Assembly (NCBI GenBank): GCA_032716605.1
Contig: CM064495.1
Location: 41,225,446-41,289,445, forward strand
DNA from: Paralithodes platypus
Lineage: Eukaryota > Arthropoda > Malacostraca > Decapoda > Lithodidae
Reading direction: 5' to 3'
DNA length: 64,000 nt
The notes below the pieces were generated by a model that was given only the letters and a program-made list of their open reading frames with translations, did not search any database and was not told where the DNA came from. The position numbers were made by a program, and so were the translations under genes. Positions 45,665 through 54,993 of the stretch are shown here, in pieces. Every line of letters begins with the position of its first letter. Position 1 is the stretch's first letter.

Positions 45665-45812
45665 GTGTCCCTGAAAGAAGACTGCAGCATTCCTGGACAA
45701 CTTCAACAACAACTTCTGTGGGGGTGCTCGGTTATGGCCTTGGCCTTGCTCAGGGCCTTGGGGCTGTTCGGCCAGGCAGCTTGGGGAACAACAACAACAA
45801 CTTCAACAACAG
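45665..45812 (+). CDS. Microexon A, copy 20, with LINE insertion inside the exon
   Basis: The exon is expanded to 148 nt by a 100-bp insertion. Acceptor and donor are untouched. In the proposed frame it stays open for all 48 codons (VPERRLQHSWTTSTTTSVGV, later GAVRPGSLGNNNNN) but now ends on two bases, so it exits in phase 2 and would shift any following A, B or C exon. It would be lost by skipping or act as a frame-shifting variant. Confidence 0.5.
45711..45798 (+). mobile_element. Jockey/I-type LINE 3' end, exonic insertion
   Basis: 88 bp matching the last part of the LINE at 17672-21637 (CGGGGCTGTTCGGCCAGGC-like core, then GGGAACAACAACAAC tail), flanked by the 12-bp duplication AACTTCAACAAC at 45699-45710 and 45799-45810. 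Severe 5' truncation, sense orientation. Confidence 0.85.
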
Positions 45813-46177
45813 GTGAGTTTTTGTATAGCGAGGCCAGTCCTTAGTGATCTTGGCCCCATTCCATGTTCTTTCCTCTCGCTTTCCATAATGCAGTTGGGTC
45901 TGAGTATATGATTAGACTGATATAAAAAGTGGATATACTATATATAAAGTTGTCAAATATATTCCATGACTGTTTATGAATTGGTCAAATATATATTTGT
46001 TCTGTATGATGACATGTCAAATCTAAAATTCTTCTAGTATTCTGTATATGATAATGATGATAATGTTTCCAAGACAATAACATGGTTGCTTTACCAAAAG
46101 TGGTTCTGACATGAATAAGATAACTACCTGTTCTTTTTTTTTTCTAAATGTTCTAACCATGATATTTGTTATTATAG

Positions 46178-46224
46178 ATATTGCTTGCTGGTACAAGGTC
46201 CCACAGAGAAGAGTTTAAATAGAG
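46178..46224 (+). CDS. Microexon B, copy 8 (1-nt deletion)
   Basis: 47 nt: CTGGTACAAGG lacks one T, shifting the frame. It is in clean sequence, so this copy may be truly defective. Confidence 0.35.
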
Positions 46225-46997
46225 GTGAGTTACATAATTATGAATTTTAATTTTTATATGGTTTTGATATTTGATTAATAGGAATGTGACCCCTAGCCTC
46301 TTGTAACTCGAGGAAGACTGGAGCCGAGGGGTTGACAATTTCTACACATCCTGGTTGACTTTTAAATTGAAAATAACATCACATTTGGTGGGCGGGCGTG
46401 TGGTTTCGGGTTCTCTGCATGTCTACCTGATGAGACCGGAACCTCTCCGGGTGGTCGGGGGCCGGGGTAGTGCTGGAGGGACCTTGGTGACCCTGGTCTC
46501 TGGGTCTTCTTCTGGGTGACCTAGTAGATGTGTGAGAATTTATATATATTTTATTTTATGATGCGTTGTCCCTGTTCGGCTCCTGTCTCGAGTCGGCTAC
46601 TCCCAGCTATGGGGGCATTTGCCTGAGTATATATATACTGTACATACGGTACATCAATTTATATATTTTTAAGATATGGTTTAAATACACTGGTTATGAT
46701 CATGTTAGATGAAGTCCCGGACTGCCACATGTGTTTGTTAATTTCATTAATCGAGTTTAGGCGTAAAGTTGGTTAGTGGAGCGAACATAATAATTAGAAT
46801 ATATTAGGAAATATCATTCTATTCTGTGTCTATAATTTATGATGATTATGTTTAGCAAAAGCAATCTAATAGTTGCACCTGTTGAAAGGAACATGCATGG
46901 CTCTTGTACTCGTTGACGAACCAGGACCGGCCACGGACTACGTGTTTAGAAAATTCTATGTACCCACGCACCCGGCAAAATTATAAAAACTTAAATA

Positions 46998-47585
46998 ATG
47001 AAAAAGCATAATGAAAATAACCGGCGTCTTTTTGTTGATAACTGTAAATGTAAACTCTGTGTGAATGAATTTGATTTTGAACATCAAACATTTTTTAAAA
47101 GTTACATTACCAATACAAAATTTTTGTTTCTAAATTCTTCTGTTAATGTAACATCTCCATGTAAAGTAAAGAATGTTATCTATTTAATAACCTGTGAGAA
47201 ATGTGGTATACAATATGTTGGAAAGACGGAGCAATGTTTAAGAGAAAGAGCCTACGGGCATAGATCAGGAATTAAGAACGGCATCGACTCCAAGATTCTT
47301 CTATATAAGCATTTTAACACAGATTGTACTAAATTTGATTGTAAATACAAAATTATAGAAATTGTTCAAAGTAATCAAAATGTTTTAGATAGAGAAAATT
47401 ATTGGATTGGAAAATTAATGACCATCTATCCATTTGGACTTAACAATCAAATAAAAAATGTAGGCAACATTTTGTATAAAGATTTATTAAAAAACGATTT
47501 TAATAACCCATATTTTAACTTCCCTGTTTTAAACAGAAGACCTGGTAGACACGGTAATAGAAGAAAAGCAGGTCTGATATTATAA
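46998..47585 (+). CDS. GIY-YIG endonuclease ORF of Penelope-like element
   Basis: 195 codons. A Cys cluster (CKCKLC, residues 16-21) precedes the core. The GIY half is VIYLITCEKCG (residues 60-70) and the YIG half IQYVGKT (71-77), with CxxC (Cys66, Cys69) between them, a probable zinc ligand pair. The catalytic Arg and His lie in LRERAYGHRSG (Arg82/84, His88) and the Glu in DRENYWIGKL (Glu133). All key residues are present. The domain would nick target DNA. ATG at 46998 is the first in the element and sits in an A-rich context. The ORF ends 76 nt before the first in-frame TTG of the RT frame but overlaps that open frame by 25 nt. Confidence 0.85.
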   Translation: MKKHNENNRRLFVDNCKCKLCVNEFDFEHQTFFKSYITNTKFLFLNSSVNVTSPCKVKNVIYLITCEKCGIQYVGKTEQCLRERAYGHRSGIKNGIDSKILLYKHFNTDCTKFDCKYKIIEIVQSNQNVLDRENYWIGKLMTIYPFGLNNQIKNVGNILYKDLLKNDFNNPYFNFPVLNRRPGRHGNRRKAGLIL

Positions 47586-49807
47586 TTATTGTTAATAATT
47601 TATATTCATTATATCGAAATTTCGGAATTAAAAAATTAAAAGATTCATTGAAAGGCCTACAAAAGAAAAGTTTTGCTCCTTTTATAGAAAATATTCTAAA
47701 TAATAAACATAATTTCACAAATAAATTTAAGAATATAGTCTTTGCTTTTATGGGATATATTAGAGCTAATTCTAAGAAATCCAAAGATAACCGTATTAAA
47801 GATAAAGTCATGTCCACTTTAAATTATTCCTCTAAAATTTTAGACAAAATTAATGTTAACAGTCTTATTAATTCAAAGAAAGTTAAGTCCATGTTACCAG
47901 ATGATTGTAAAGATTTCAAACCATTAATAGTGTATTCATATGAACGACCTGTTGGGTCTATTATTTGTAATTATAATAAAGTTTTAGGAAATCTTTCAGG
48001 TAATGATATTTTCAATAATAATAAATGCGTGTGTGAAAGAGTCATGGATATGCCAGCTAGCAGACGTGATGCACTAGCAAAGTTCATTTATAGTCCGATA
48101 TGTCACATATTAACAGGTGATGTAGAACTAGTTAAACATTTTGCAAACGACAAATTAGCGGAGCTATGTCGTAAAGGGTTTAAATTTAGAATAGGGAGTA
48201 ATAAAGTAACATGGGACATAATTTTAAAAGATATTGTTTTTTCAGTCAATAAATTAAAAGATAAATTGTTAAAAATTGCGTGCTGCAATGCGAGAGAACT
48301 AGAAGCATGGTCTAAATTATTAATTAAGTTAATTAGAAATAAAATTTTCTCGCTTAAAAATGAATTTAATCTTTCAGATTTTATAGACTATAATTATAAT
48401 AAGCTTAAAGCTGATTTAATAAATTTACATAAACATTTTGTAATCACTACAGTAGATAAAGCCAGCAATAATTATAGCTTCACATGTAAGAAATTTTATC
48501 TTGAAAATATGAAAAAAGAATTAGGTATTAAGGGTAACATATTACGTAAAAATATTTGCGGTAATTCTGTTTATGAAATTCAAAATAATCTGAATATTGA
48601 TAACTTAATCGATGAACATACCAAGAAAAATATAATATTTGATATTAAACTTTCTGATAAGAACAAGTGCATTGCAAAATTATACATGTTACCTAAATTT
48701 CATAAAAGACCTTATAAATATCGCTTTATTGCCGGAGCAAAATTTGCTACCACTAAAACTCTATCAGAACAAGTAGTAAATTGCTTAAAATACATTAAAA
48801 GTACTCATAAAAGATATTGTAATACCATCATGAGAAGAACTGGCATTAACTATTATTGGAGTGTTGACAATTCGTTAGAAGTTATTGATAAAATAAATAC
48901 CATGCCGAAAGTTACCTCGGTACATAGCTTCGACTTTTCAACTTTGTATACCAATTTGCCTTTAGATTTAGTATATTCAGAGCTTTGCTTTATTATAGAT
49001 TTGCACTTTGACAGGTTCGTTAGGAATGGTAATTATTTCATAAATGTTTATACATATTTTAATAATGCATCACTTAGCTCTACTCCCACTAGTTCTGTAT
49101 ATTTTGATAGAACTAAACTTAAAGATGCCCTTAAATTCCTCCTTTTCAATACTTATGTTAGATTCGGGCCGTACATTTTCAAACAAATATTAGGAATTCC
49201 TATGGGTGGAAATGCTAGCCCTTTAATTGCAGACTTATTCTTGCTTGCTTTAGAATTTAAATATATAAAAGACTTAGTTGACAGTAGCAAGAAAAATAAA
49301 ATTCCAGAAAAATTAGCACTTGCTAAACTGTTAAGTAATAATAGTAGATATATTGATGATATTCTTGTTTGCAATTTGTTAAATTTTAATCAAGTTGCTA
49401 AACTTATTTACCCTAATTCTATTCCCCTCACACAATGTAACGTAAATTATAAAGTTGAAAATTTTCTTGATATAAATATAGAGATTGTTAATGAACAGTG
49501 CATACTTAAAGTATATCACAAAGTTGATGATTTTAATTTTAACGTAATAAACTTTCCTTTCCCTAGTAGTAATATCGATAGTAAAATCACTTATAATTGT
49601 TTTTATTCCCAATTAATAAGATTTTGTAAAATCTGCACTAAAGTAGATGACTTTTGGGCTAGAGCTAGGTTACTATACAGACTCTTAGTGGACAGAGGTT
49701 TTGAGGCAAGTAAATTGTTCCATAAATTTAATCTTTTTAGGGTCAATTATTGTGACTGTATTCTAAAATTTGACATCAATAATTTTAATCAAGCATTTTT
49801 AACTTGA
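47561..49807 (+). CDS. Reverse transcriptase ORF of Penelope-like element
   Basis: Open frame of 748 codons from after a TAG at 47558 to TGA at 49807. There is no ATG in the first 60 or so codons (the first encodes FAFMGYIR near 47749), so translation likely depends on fusion with the upstream GIY-YIG frame. Counting from 47648, motifs are FDFSTLYTNLP (428-438, catalytic Asp), ILGIPMGGNASPLIADLFL (from 515) and RYIDDIL (567-573, catalytic Asp pair). The upstream half has WSKLLIKLIRNK and KLYMLPKFHKRPYKYRFIAG, typical of Penelope-like RTs. No internal stop; potentially active. Confidence 0.85.
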   Translation, partial: KKSRSDIIIIVNNLYSLYRNFGIKKLKDSLKGLQKKSFAPFIENILNNKHNFTNKFKNIVFAFMGYIRANSKKSKDNRIKDKVMSTLNYSSKILDKINVNSLINSKKVKSMLPDDCKDFKPLIVYSYERPVGSIICNYNKVLGNLSGNDIFNNNKCVCERVMDMPASRRDALAKFIYSPICHILTGDVELVKHFANDKLAELCRKGFKFRIGSNKVTWDIILKDIVFSVNKLKDKLLKIACCNARELEAWSKLLIKLIRNKIFSLKNEFNLSDFIDYNYNKLKADLINLHKHFVITTVDKASNNYSFTCKKFYLENMKKELGIKGNILRKNICGNSVYEIQNNLNIDNLIDEHTKKNIIFDIKLSDKNKCIAKLYMLPKFHKRPYKYRFIAGAKFATTKTLSEQVVNCLKYIKSTHKRYCNTIMRRTGINYYWSVDNSLEVIDKINTMPKVTSVHSFDFSTLYTNLPLDLVYSELCFIIDLHFDRFVRNGNYFINVYTYFNNASLSSTPTSSVYFDRTKLKDALKFLLFNTYVRFGPYIFKQILGIPMGGNASPLIADLFLLALEFKYIKDLVDSSKKNKIPEKLALAKLLSNNSRYIDDILVCNLLNFNQVAKLIYPNSIPLTQCNVNYKVENFLDINIEIVNEQCILKVYHKVDDFNFNVINFPFPSSNIDSKITYNCFYSQLIRFCKICTKVDDFWARARLLYRLLVDRGFEASKLFHKFNLFRVNYCDCILKFDINNFNQAFLT

Positions 49808-50648
49808 AGTTTCTTGTATAACCTCTGCTTACTTTTTGTCTGTATTTATTGTTTATCTTTTCTTTTCTATTATTATTATTATTATTATTATTAATATTGA
49901 TGATTTTTTAAATTTATTGTTCTTGTTAAAAGAGTACTCTTTGTTTAAATCTGTTGTTACTTCATATTTTGCAATTATTTCTCTTTATATTATATGTATT
50001 CATTGTCGATAGTATCAATTGCTTACTTTTGCGATTTCCTTAGTTTATTTGTGCTATAAATGTAGGTTATTTGTAGGGTAGTTATTGATAGGGGTCACTT
50101 GAGGCATGCTATGCTTACAGGTACCTACCCGATAGCACTATCGTTAGTGAGTGCTGTACTGTATTTTATATATTATTTTGTAATAGTATAGATATCTTAT
50201 CAATATTTGTATTTTTTACTATTGTTAATGTCTTGTCATGTTGCAAATTTGATTTTAAATAATATTTTGACATTTAACATGTAGTTTCTTTATTCATGCA
50301 GAGTTTAGTCAAATTTGCCAGAACGTCCCGGACTTCCCAAACTTGACTACTTCCTTTAACGTGACGATAGTGCGTTGTTATATGTGCGATTGGTTTGCTT
50401 GGGAAACAGATTAACTTGCTCATGTAGTGATGTACACCCTATGTGGTGGATTGTGTTCTTTTATTTAATAATTTTCATTTTAGTAAGCGTTGTTTCCACA
50501 TAGCGATTTTGATAATTTAATTTGACTTTATATTGTCCTTGTCCCAATTTTGGTTTGTTTAGTTTGCAAGTTTTACATTTTAATTAAGGATGTAGCTACA
50601 ACTGTACTGAGGTTGGTAATATTTTAACCTTAATATTTCTTGTTGTAG

Positions 50649-50696
50649 GTGTCCCTGAAAGAAGACTGCAGCATTCCTGGACGACTTCAACAACAG
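50649..50696 (+). CDS. Microexon A, copy 21
   Basis: Consensus exon with intact sites, 66 bp downstream of the Penelope-like element, so the intron upstream now contains the whole element. Confidence 0.45.
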
Positions 50697-50730
50697 GTGA
50701 GTTTATCGTGGGGTGTATATTAGCTATTAA

Positions 50731-51213
50731 CACACAAAGAGCGGGTGGTAGGGTATTTTACACTGTGCCGCCCAGCGTTTTTTTTTGTTTACCCTAAATA
50801 GGGTTGTTTCCGTGCTCATTTTCATGCATAAACAAGACCCGGAGCGTAAAACAAGTATCTATCCGTGAAAGGGCGTAAACAGCGCTTTCCAATGACACCC
50901 GAACCATCCTTGTACGACCACTGGTTCTCTTGCAACGATCGTGCAACACGAGTGCAAAAAAACTAAAATAAGGTATTTTCCGTACATAATTCCCTGTGTA
51001 GCGAGTCAGAGAGGAAGGAGGAGGGTAGAATACAGCTCATTACACCCACCGCGGTGGTGGGGAGCGGTCATAAGGTTACTACGTTCGTCCCACCGCTCAG
51101 CTCTCTCTCAGAGCAACATTACGTGCTGAAAATGGCACTCGACATATGTGGTGCACCGCCACATAGTCCATATTTATTCAGCTCGACATATGTGGTGCGC
51201 CGTTGGTTAAGGG
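50731..51213. mobile_element. TTAA-flanked MITE, family 3, copy 2
   Basis: 483 bp between TTAA at 50727-50730 and 51214-51217; without it the array reads ATTAGCCATTGAAATAG. Right end has two CTCGACATATGTGGTG direct repeats and GTTAAGGG. No coding frame. Confidence 0.65.
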
Positions 51214-51853
51214 TTAAAATAGATTTTAATTTGTACAGTTCTTCTGCATATTTTGTTTGTAAGCCTTTCATCTTCTACAAAATATATTGAATATTGATTC
51301 TTTTAATCAATAAAATGTTTTAGTTCATGATGCTGTATATTCAAATTCAAAGTTCTCGGCAGAGATACACTCAGGCCGCTACGTCTCGTATGCACACAAT
51401 AACGACACCCCAACATTATATTGTTTAGAGTAATTTTCCTCAATAGTATATTTGTAGTCACTAGCCACCACATCCTTATACATTTCCATGCTTTACCTCA
51501 CCCTTTCTTTGAATTATATTTAGTCCAAATCCTGTCATGAGTCGGCCACCCCCAGCTATGGGGGTATGTGCCTGAGTATATACATATATACATATACAAA
51601 TCCATTTAGATGTTAATAATAAAATAATAAATAATATGGCATACCAGTGCCAAATAAGTTAAAAAGCTTGATTGATTGGAATGATACATATTCAGCACAT
51701 GCTATAAAATGATGATCTACTTAGGTCTTCTTACCCCATCTGAGGTTTAATGAGGATAATCTACAGCTGTTCTATTATTGTCTGAAGTATTTCATTTCTG
51801 TCATTGTTATTGTGTATACTGTACTGTTATCTTACCCATGAATTTCTTTCCAG

Positions 51854-51896
51854 GTGTTCTGCCAAGTATTCTTGTTCAGGTTCTGGATAATGACTG
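51854..51896 (+). CDS. Microexon C, copy 7
   Basis: CCA for CCG (silent Pro). Ends TG|GTAAGT; downstream AATAAA present. Confidence 0.45.
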
Positions 51897-52149
51897 GTAA
51901 GTTATTCCTCTGTTACTAACAATCCTGTTAATTACAAAGTTATGTAATCTTGTGTTCTTTGTCACAAGAACTGTCCCTTCAATAATAAAATCAAAGTATA
52001 TAATATGAATATGATGAATTAAAAGCATAGTTCAACTGAATATTTTCTGTTGTAAGCCAATACTGTACTGAAGTTACATTGATTAATTTGGTGTAGTATT
52101 GTATTTGTTTTTGTAGCAGTTTGTAACCATGGTTTGTTTTGTATTTCAG

Positions 52150-52252
52150 GTAATGAACCTGGCATGTTTACCCCACACCTATCTATCTATTTCCTGACCC
52201 CCGTGATTCCTGAAGGGGTGGCCAACCCCACATCTACAAATCTATATATATG
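52150..52252 (+). other. Exon D, copy 7 (untranslated, RTE-derived)
   Basis: 103-nt form with GATTCC for GATCCC; last bases are ATG before GTAAGTAT instead of ATT. Confidence 0.45.
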
Positions 52253-52864
52253 GTAAGTATATAATCTTATTAACCCTCTCTGGTCCGGGGGTTGCTGTTT
52301 AGTATTCAGATATAGAATTCTTTTGATCTCATAACTTCTCCAAAATTAGTTTTCTGCACACAACTCACTCAAAGACAACTGCAGAGGTCGATTTAATTAA
52401 ACTAAAGGTTTTTAAACGCCCCTGATGGTCATATAGGTTTTCAAGTATCCCCAAATGGACGTTATCATATCCTGGTGCGTGAAATTATAAATATTTTATT
52501 CCTGCTAAGACGTTTATATGAATAGGTAATAAACAGTTGCAACGTGAACATGTTAGTCACCATGAAACTGGCTATAATCATGTTAGGATATTACCACAGT
52601 TTTTATTTTATTTATTTGTTTATTTTATTTTGTATTTAGCTTCAGACACACTGGTTGTGATCATGTTAGATGAAGAAGTCATAATAAATAGAATATATTC
52701 GGAAATATAATTCTATTCTGCGTCTATAATTTATGATGATTATGTTTAGCTAAAGCAATCTAATAGTTGCACCTGTTGAAAGGAACATGCATGGCTCTGA
52801 TATTAAGGATGTAGCTACAACTGGACTGAGGTTGGTAATTTGTTAACCGTAATATTTCTTGTAG

Positions 52865-52912
52865 GTGTCCCTGGAAGAAGACTGCAGCATTCATGGATGA
52901 CTTCAACAACAG
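52865..52912 (+). CDS. Microexon A, copy 22
   Basis: Most diverged clean A copy: VPGRRLQHSWMTSTT (Glu to Gly, Thr to Met, plus one silent Ser change). Sites intact. Confidence 0.4.
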
Positions 52913-52939
52913 GTGAGTTTATGGTGGGGTGTATGGTAA

Positions 52940-53164
52940 CCCTTTCACGCATATATGGCGCAGAGGTTGCCAGATTAGCAATAATATATAGAGTTATCTC
53001 ACTCTTATAATTACCTCCAAAATTAGTTTTCTGCCCACAGCTAACTCAAAGACAAATGCAGAGGTTGAAGTAACTAAACGAAAGGTTTCTAAGTAACCCT
53101 GATGGTAACAAAGGCTTTAAAGTATCCCCAATAGGCTCAAAATCGCGTCTTATGTCGGAGAGGG
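52940..53164. mobile_element. Small TTAA-type element
   Basis: 225 bp starting CCCTTTCACGC and ending GTCGGAGAGGG, with TTAA at 53165-53168 on the right and GTAA on the left. It interrupts the intron after A22 between GGGGTGTATGG and GCTATAGAAATAG. A diverged member of the same general type. Confidence 0.5.
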
Positions 53165-53215
53165 TTAAGCTATAGAAATAGATTTTAATTTGTACAGTTC
53201 CTGTACATATTTTCT

Positions 53216-53755
53216 TTGTAAGCCTTTCATCTTCCATTTGCTGAACATGGACATGTTAAGCGAATGGCAGATGAAAGGCTTACAAAGATAATGTGAGTCA
53301 GAATTAAGGGGAGGTAGAGGGGTAGGAAGACCTCCATTGAAATGGAGAAAATGTGTAGTACAAGCATTGGAAAATAGTGGAATGACTATAGATCAGGCAA
53401 GAGAAGTGGTAATAAATAGGAATGAATGGAGAATAGACAAGTGAAACCGCGGTAGTTTGGGAGAGGGGGTCGGGCTCCAGTTGACTAGATAATAGTCAGT
53501 CAGGTGCCTGGCCCGGATGCGTGGTGGGCCAGCACTGTGGTGTGTTCCGCTGCCTGCTGAGACTAGAACTTCTCCGGGGGGGGCGGGGGTATGCTGGATT
53601 GCCCTTAGTGATTCCTGGTCTTTAGGTCTTCTGGGTGACTTAGATGTGTGTGAATTTGTAATTTGTGTTGTGTTGTCCCTGTTCGGGCTCTGTCTCGAGT
53701 TGGCCACCCCCAGCTATGGGGTATGTGTCTGAGTATATACTTACTGTTCATACAT
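53216..53755 (+). pseudogene. RTE-like LINE C-terminus and 3'UTR, copy 8
   Basis: Fold-back arms intact (CTTTGTAAGCC...GGCTTACAAAG), HVKRMADERL, then GRGVGRPPLKWRKC and a small deletion near 53430 removing AATGCTGGTG. Ends near TGTTCATACATAAATA. Confidence 0.6.
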
Positions 53756-54005
53756 AAATATTTATATTTTTAAATAGTGCTTCAGATACACAGGTTTGAT
53801 CATGTTAGTTTAATAGTCATAACAAATAGAAAATATTAGGAAGTACCATACCATTCTGTGTCTATAATTTATGATGATTATGTTTAGCAAAAGCAATCTA
53901 ATAGTTGCACCTGTTGAAAGGAACATGCATGGCTCTGATTTTAAGGATGTAGCTACAACTGTACTGAGGTTGGTAATTTGTTAACTGTAATATTTCTTGT
54001 TGTAG

Positions 54006-54053
54006 GTGTCCCTGAAAGAAGACTGCAGCCTTCCTGGACGACTTCAACAACAG
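54006..54053 (+). CDS. Microexon A, copy 23
   Basis: VPERRLQPSWTTSTT (His to Pro), donor GTAAGT. Copies 25, 27 and 29 are identical to it. Confidence 0.45.
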
Positions 54054-54130
54054 GTAAGTTTATGGTGGGGTGTACAGTATATTAGCCATTGAAATAATTT
54101 TATTTTGTACAGTTCCTGTGCATATTTTCT

Positions 54131-54692
54131 TTGTAAGCCTTTCATCTTCCATTTGCTGAACATTGACATGTTAATCGAATGGAAGATGAAAGGCTTACAA
54201 AGAGAATATATAAGTCAGATACAAGGGTAGGAAGACCTTCATAGAGATAGAGAAAATATGTAGTACAAGTGTTGGAAAATAGAGGAATGACTAGATTAGA
54301 CAAGAGAAGTGATAATAAATAAGAATAAATGGAGAATGCTAGTAAATAGAGAAGTGAAAACACGGTTGTGTAGGAGAGGGAGTGGGGCGCCAGTACTAGA
54401 TAATCGTCAGTCAGGCGCCTGGCCCAGGGAACCGGTATATATGAAGGGTCATGCCTGGATGCGTAGTGGACAGGTACTGTGCTGTGCTCCGGTACATGTC
54501 TGCCTGCTAAGACCGAAACTTCTCCTGAAGGTCGGGGGAGTGCCTTTAGTTATCCATGGTCTCTGGGTCTTCTTCTTGGTGACCTAGATGTGTGAATTTA
54601 TATTGTTGTGTTGTCCCTGTTCAGGCTCTCTCGAGTCAGCCTCCCCCAGCTATGGGCTATGTGCCTGAGTATATACATACTGTACATACATC
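54131..54692 (+). pseudogene. RTE-like LINE C-terminus and 3'UTR, copy 9
   Basis: Fold-back followed by HVNRMEDERLTKR; coding tail is more decayed (INKNKWRMLVNREVKTR) and lacks the GRGVGRPP stretch. Terminus TATATACATACTGTACATACATC. Confidence 0.6.
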
Positions 54693-54945
54693 AATTTATC
54701 TATTTATACTGTATATAGTGCTTCAGATACACTGGTTATGATCATGTTAGGTTAAGTCATAATGAATTGAATATATTAGGAAGTACCATACCATTCTGTG
54801 TCTATAATTTATGATGATTATGTTTAGCAAAAGCAATCTAATAGTTGCACCTGTTGAAAGGAACATGCATGGCTCTGATATTAAGGATGTAGCTACAACT
54901 GGACTGAGGTTGGTAATTTGTTAACCGTAATATTTCTTGTTGTAG

Positions 54946-54993
54946 GTGTCCCTGAAAGAAGACTGCCGCACTCCAGGTTGACTTCAACAATAG
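54946..54993 (+). CDS. Microexon A', copy 24
   Basis: Subtype differing from A at 6 of 48 positions with no indel; about 14 of the next 62 intron bases differ by eye. It reads VPERRLPHSRLTSTI, still phase 1-1; here the base-1 frame has a TGA. Donor TAG|GTTAGT is weaker than in A. Confidence 0.4.

Larger units (their letters stand above)
39087..46039 (+). repeat. Array block 7 (B7-A17-A18-C6-D6-A19-A20)
   Basis: Noisy to about 44520, clean after. Contains LINE 3'UTR 39300-39570, LINE tail copies 6 and 7, a Penelope-like element (41507-43543) and the LINE insertion inside A20. Confidence 0.65.
46905..50582 (+). mobile_element. Near-complete Penelope-like element with N-terminal GIY-YIG (Naiad-type)
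   Basis: 3.68 kb inserted between GGCTCT and ATTAAGGATG of the array. It has a 93-bp leader, a GIY-YIG ORF, an RT ORF one frame back, and a 775-bp AT-rich 3'UTR ending TTTTACATTTTA. Canonical Penelope elements carry GIY-YIG after the RT; the reversed order and the CxxC inside the GIY-YIG core match the permuted Naiad/Chlamys group. Termini are inferred by comparison with uninterrupted array sequence; no clean target duplication is visible and three bases of target (GAT) seem lost. Confidence 0.85.

Noticed and set aside
46400..46460. CTGATGA followed by paired GC bases as a hammerhead ribozyme, expected in some Penelope-like elements
   Set aside because: No GAAA/UH core follows at the required positions, and the sequence belongs to the LINE 3'UTR outside the Penelope-like element. 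I found no hammerhead core in the element itself; a covariance-model search would settle it.
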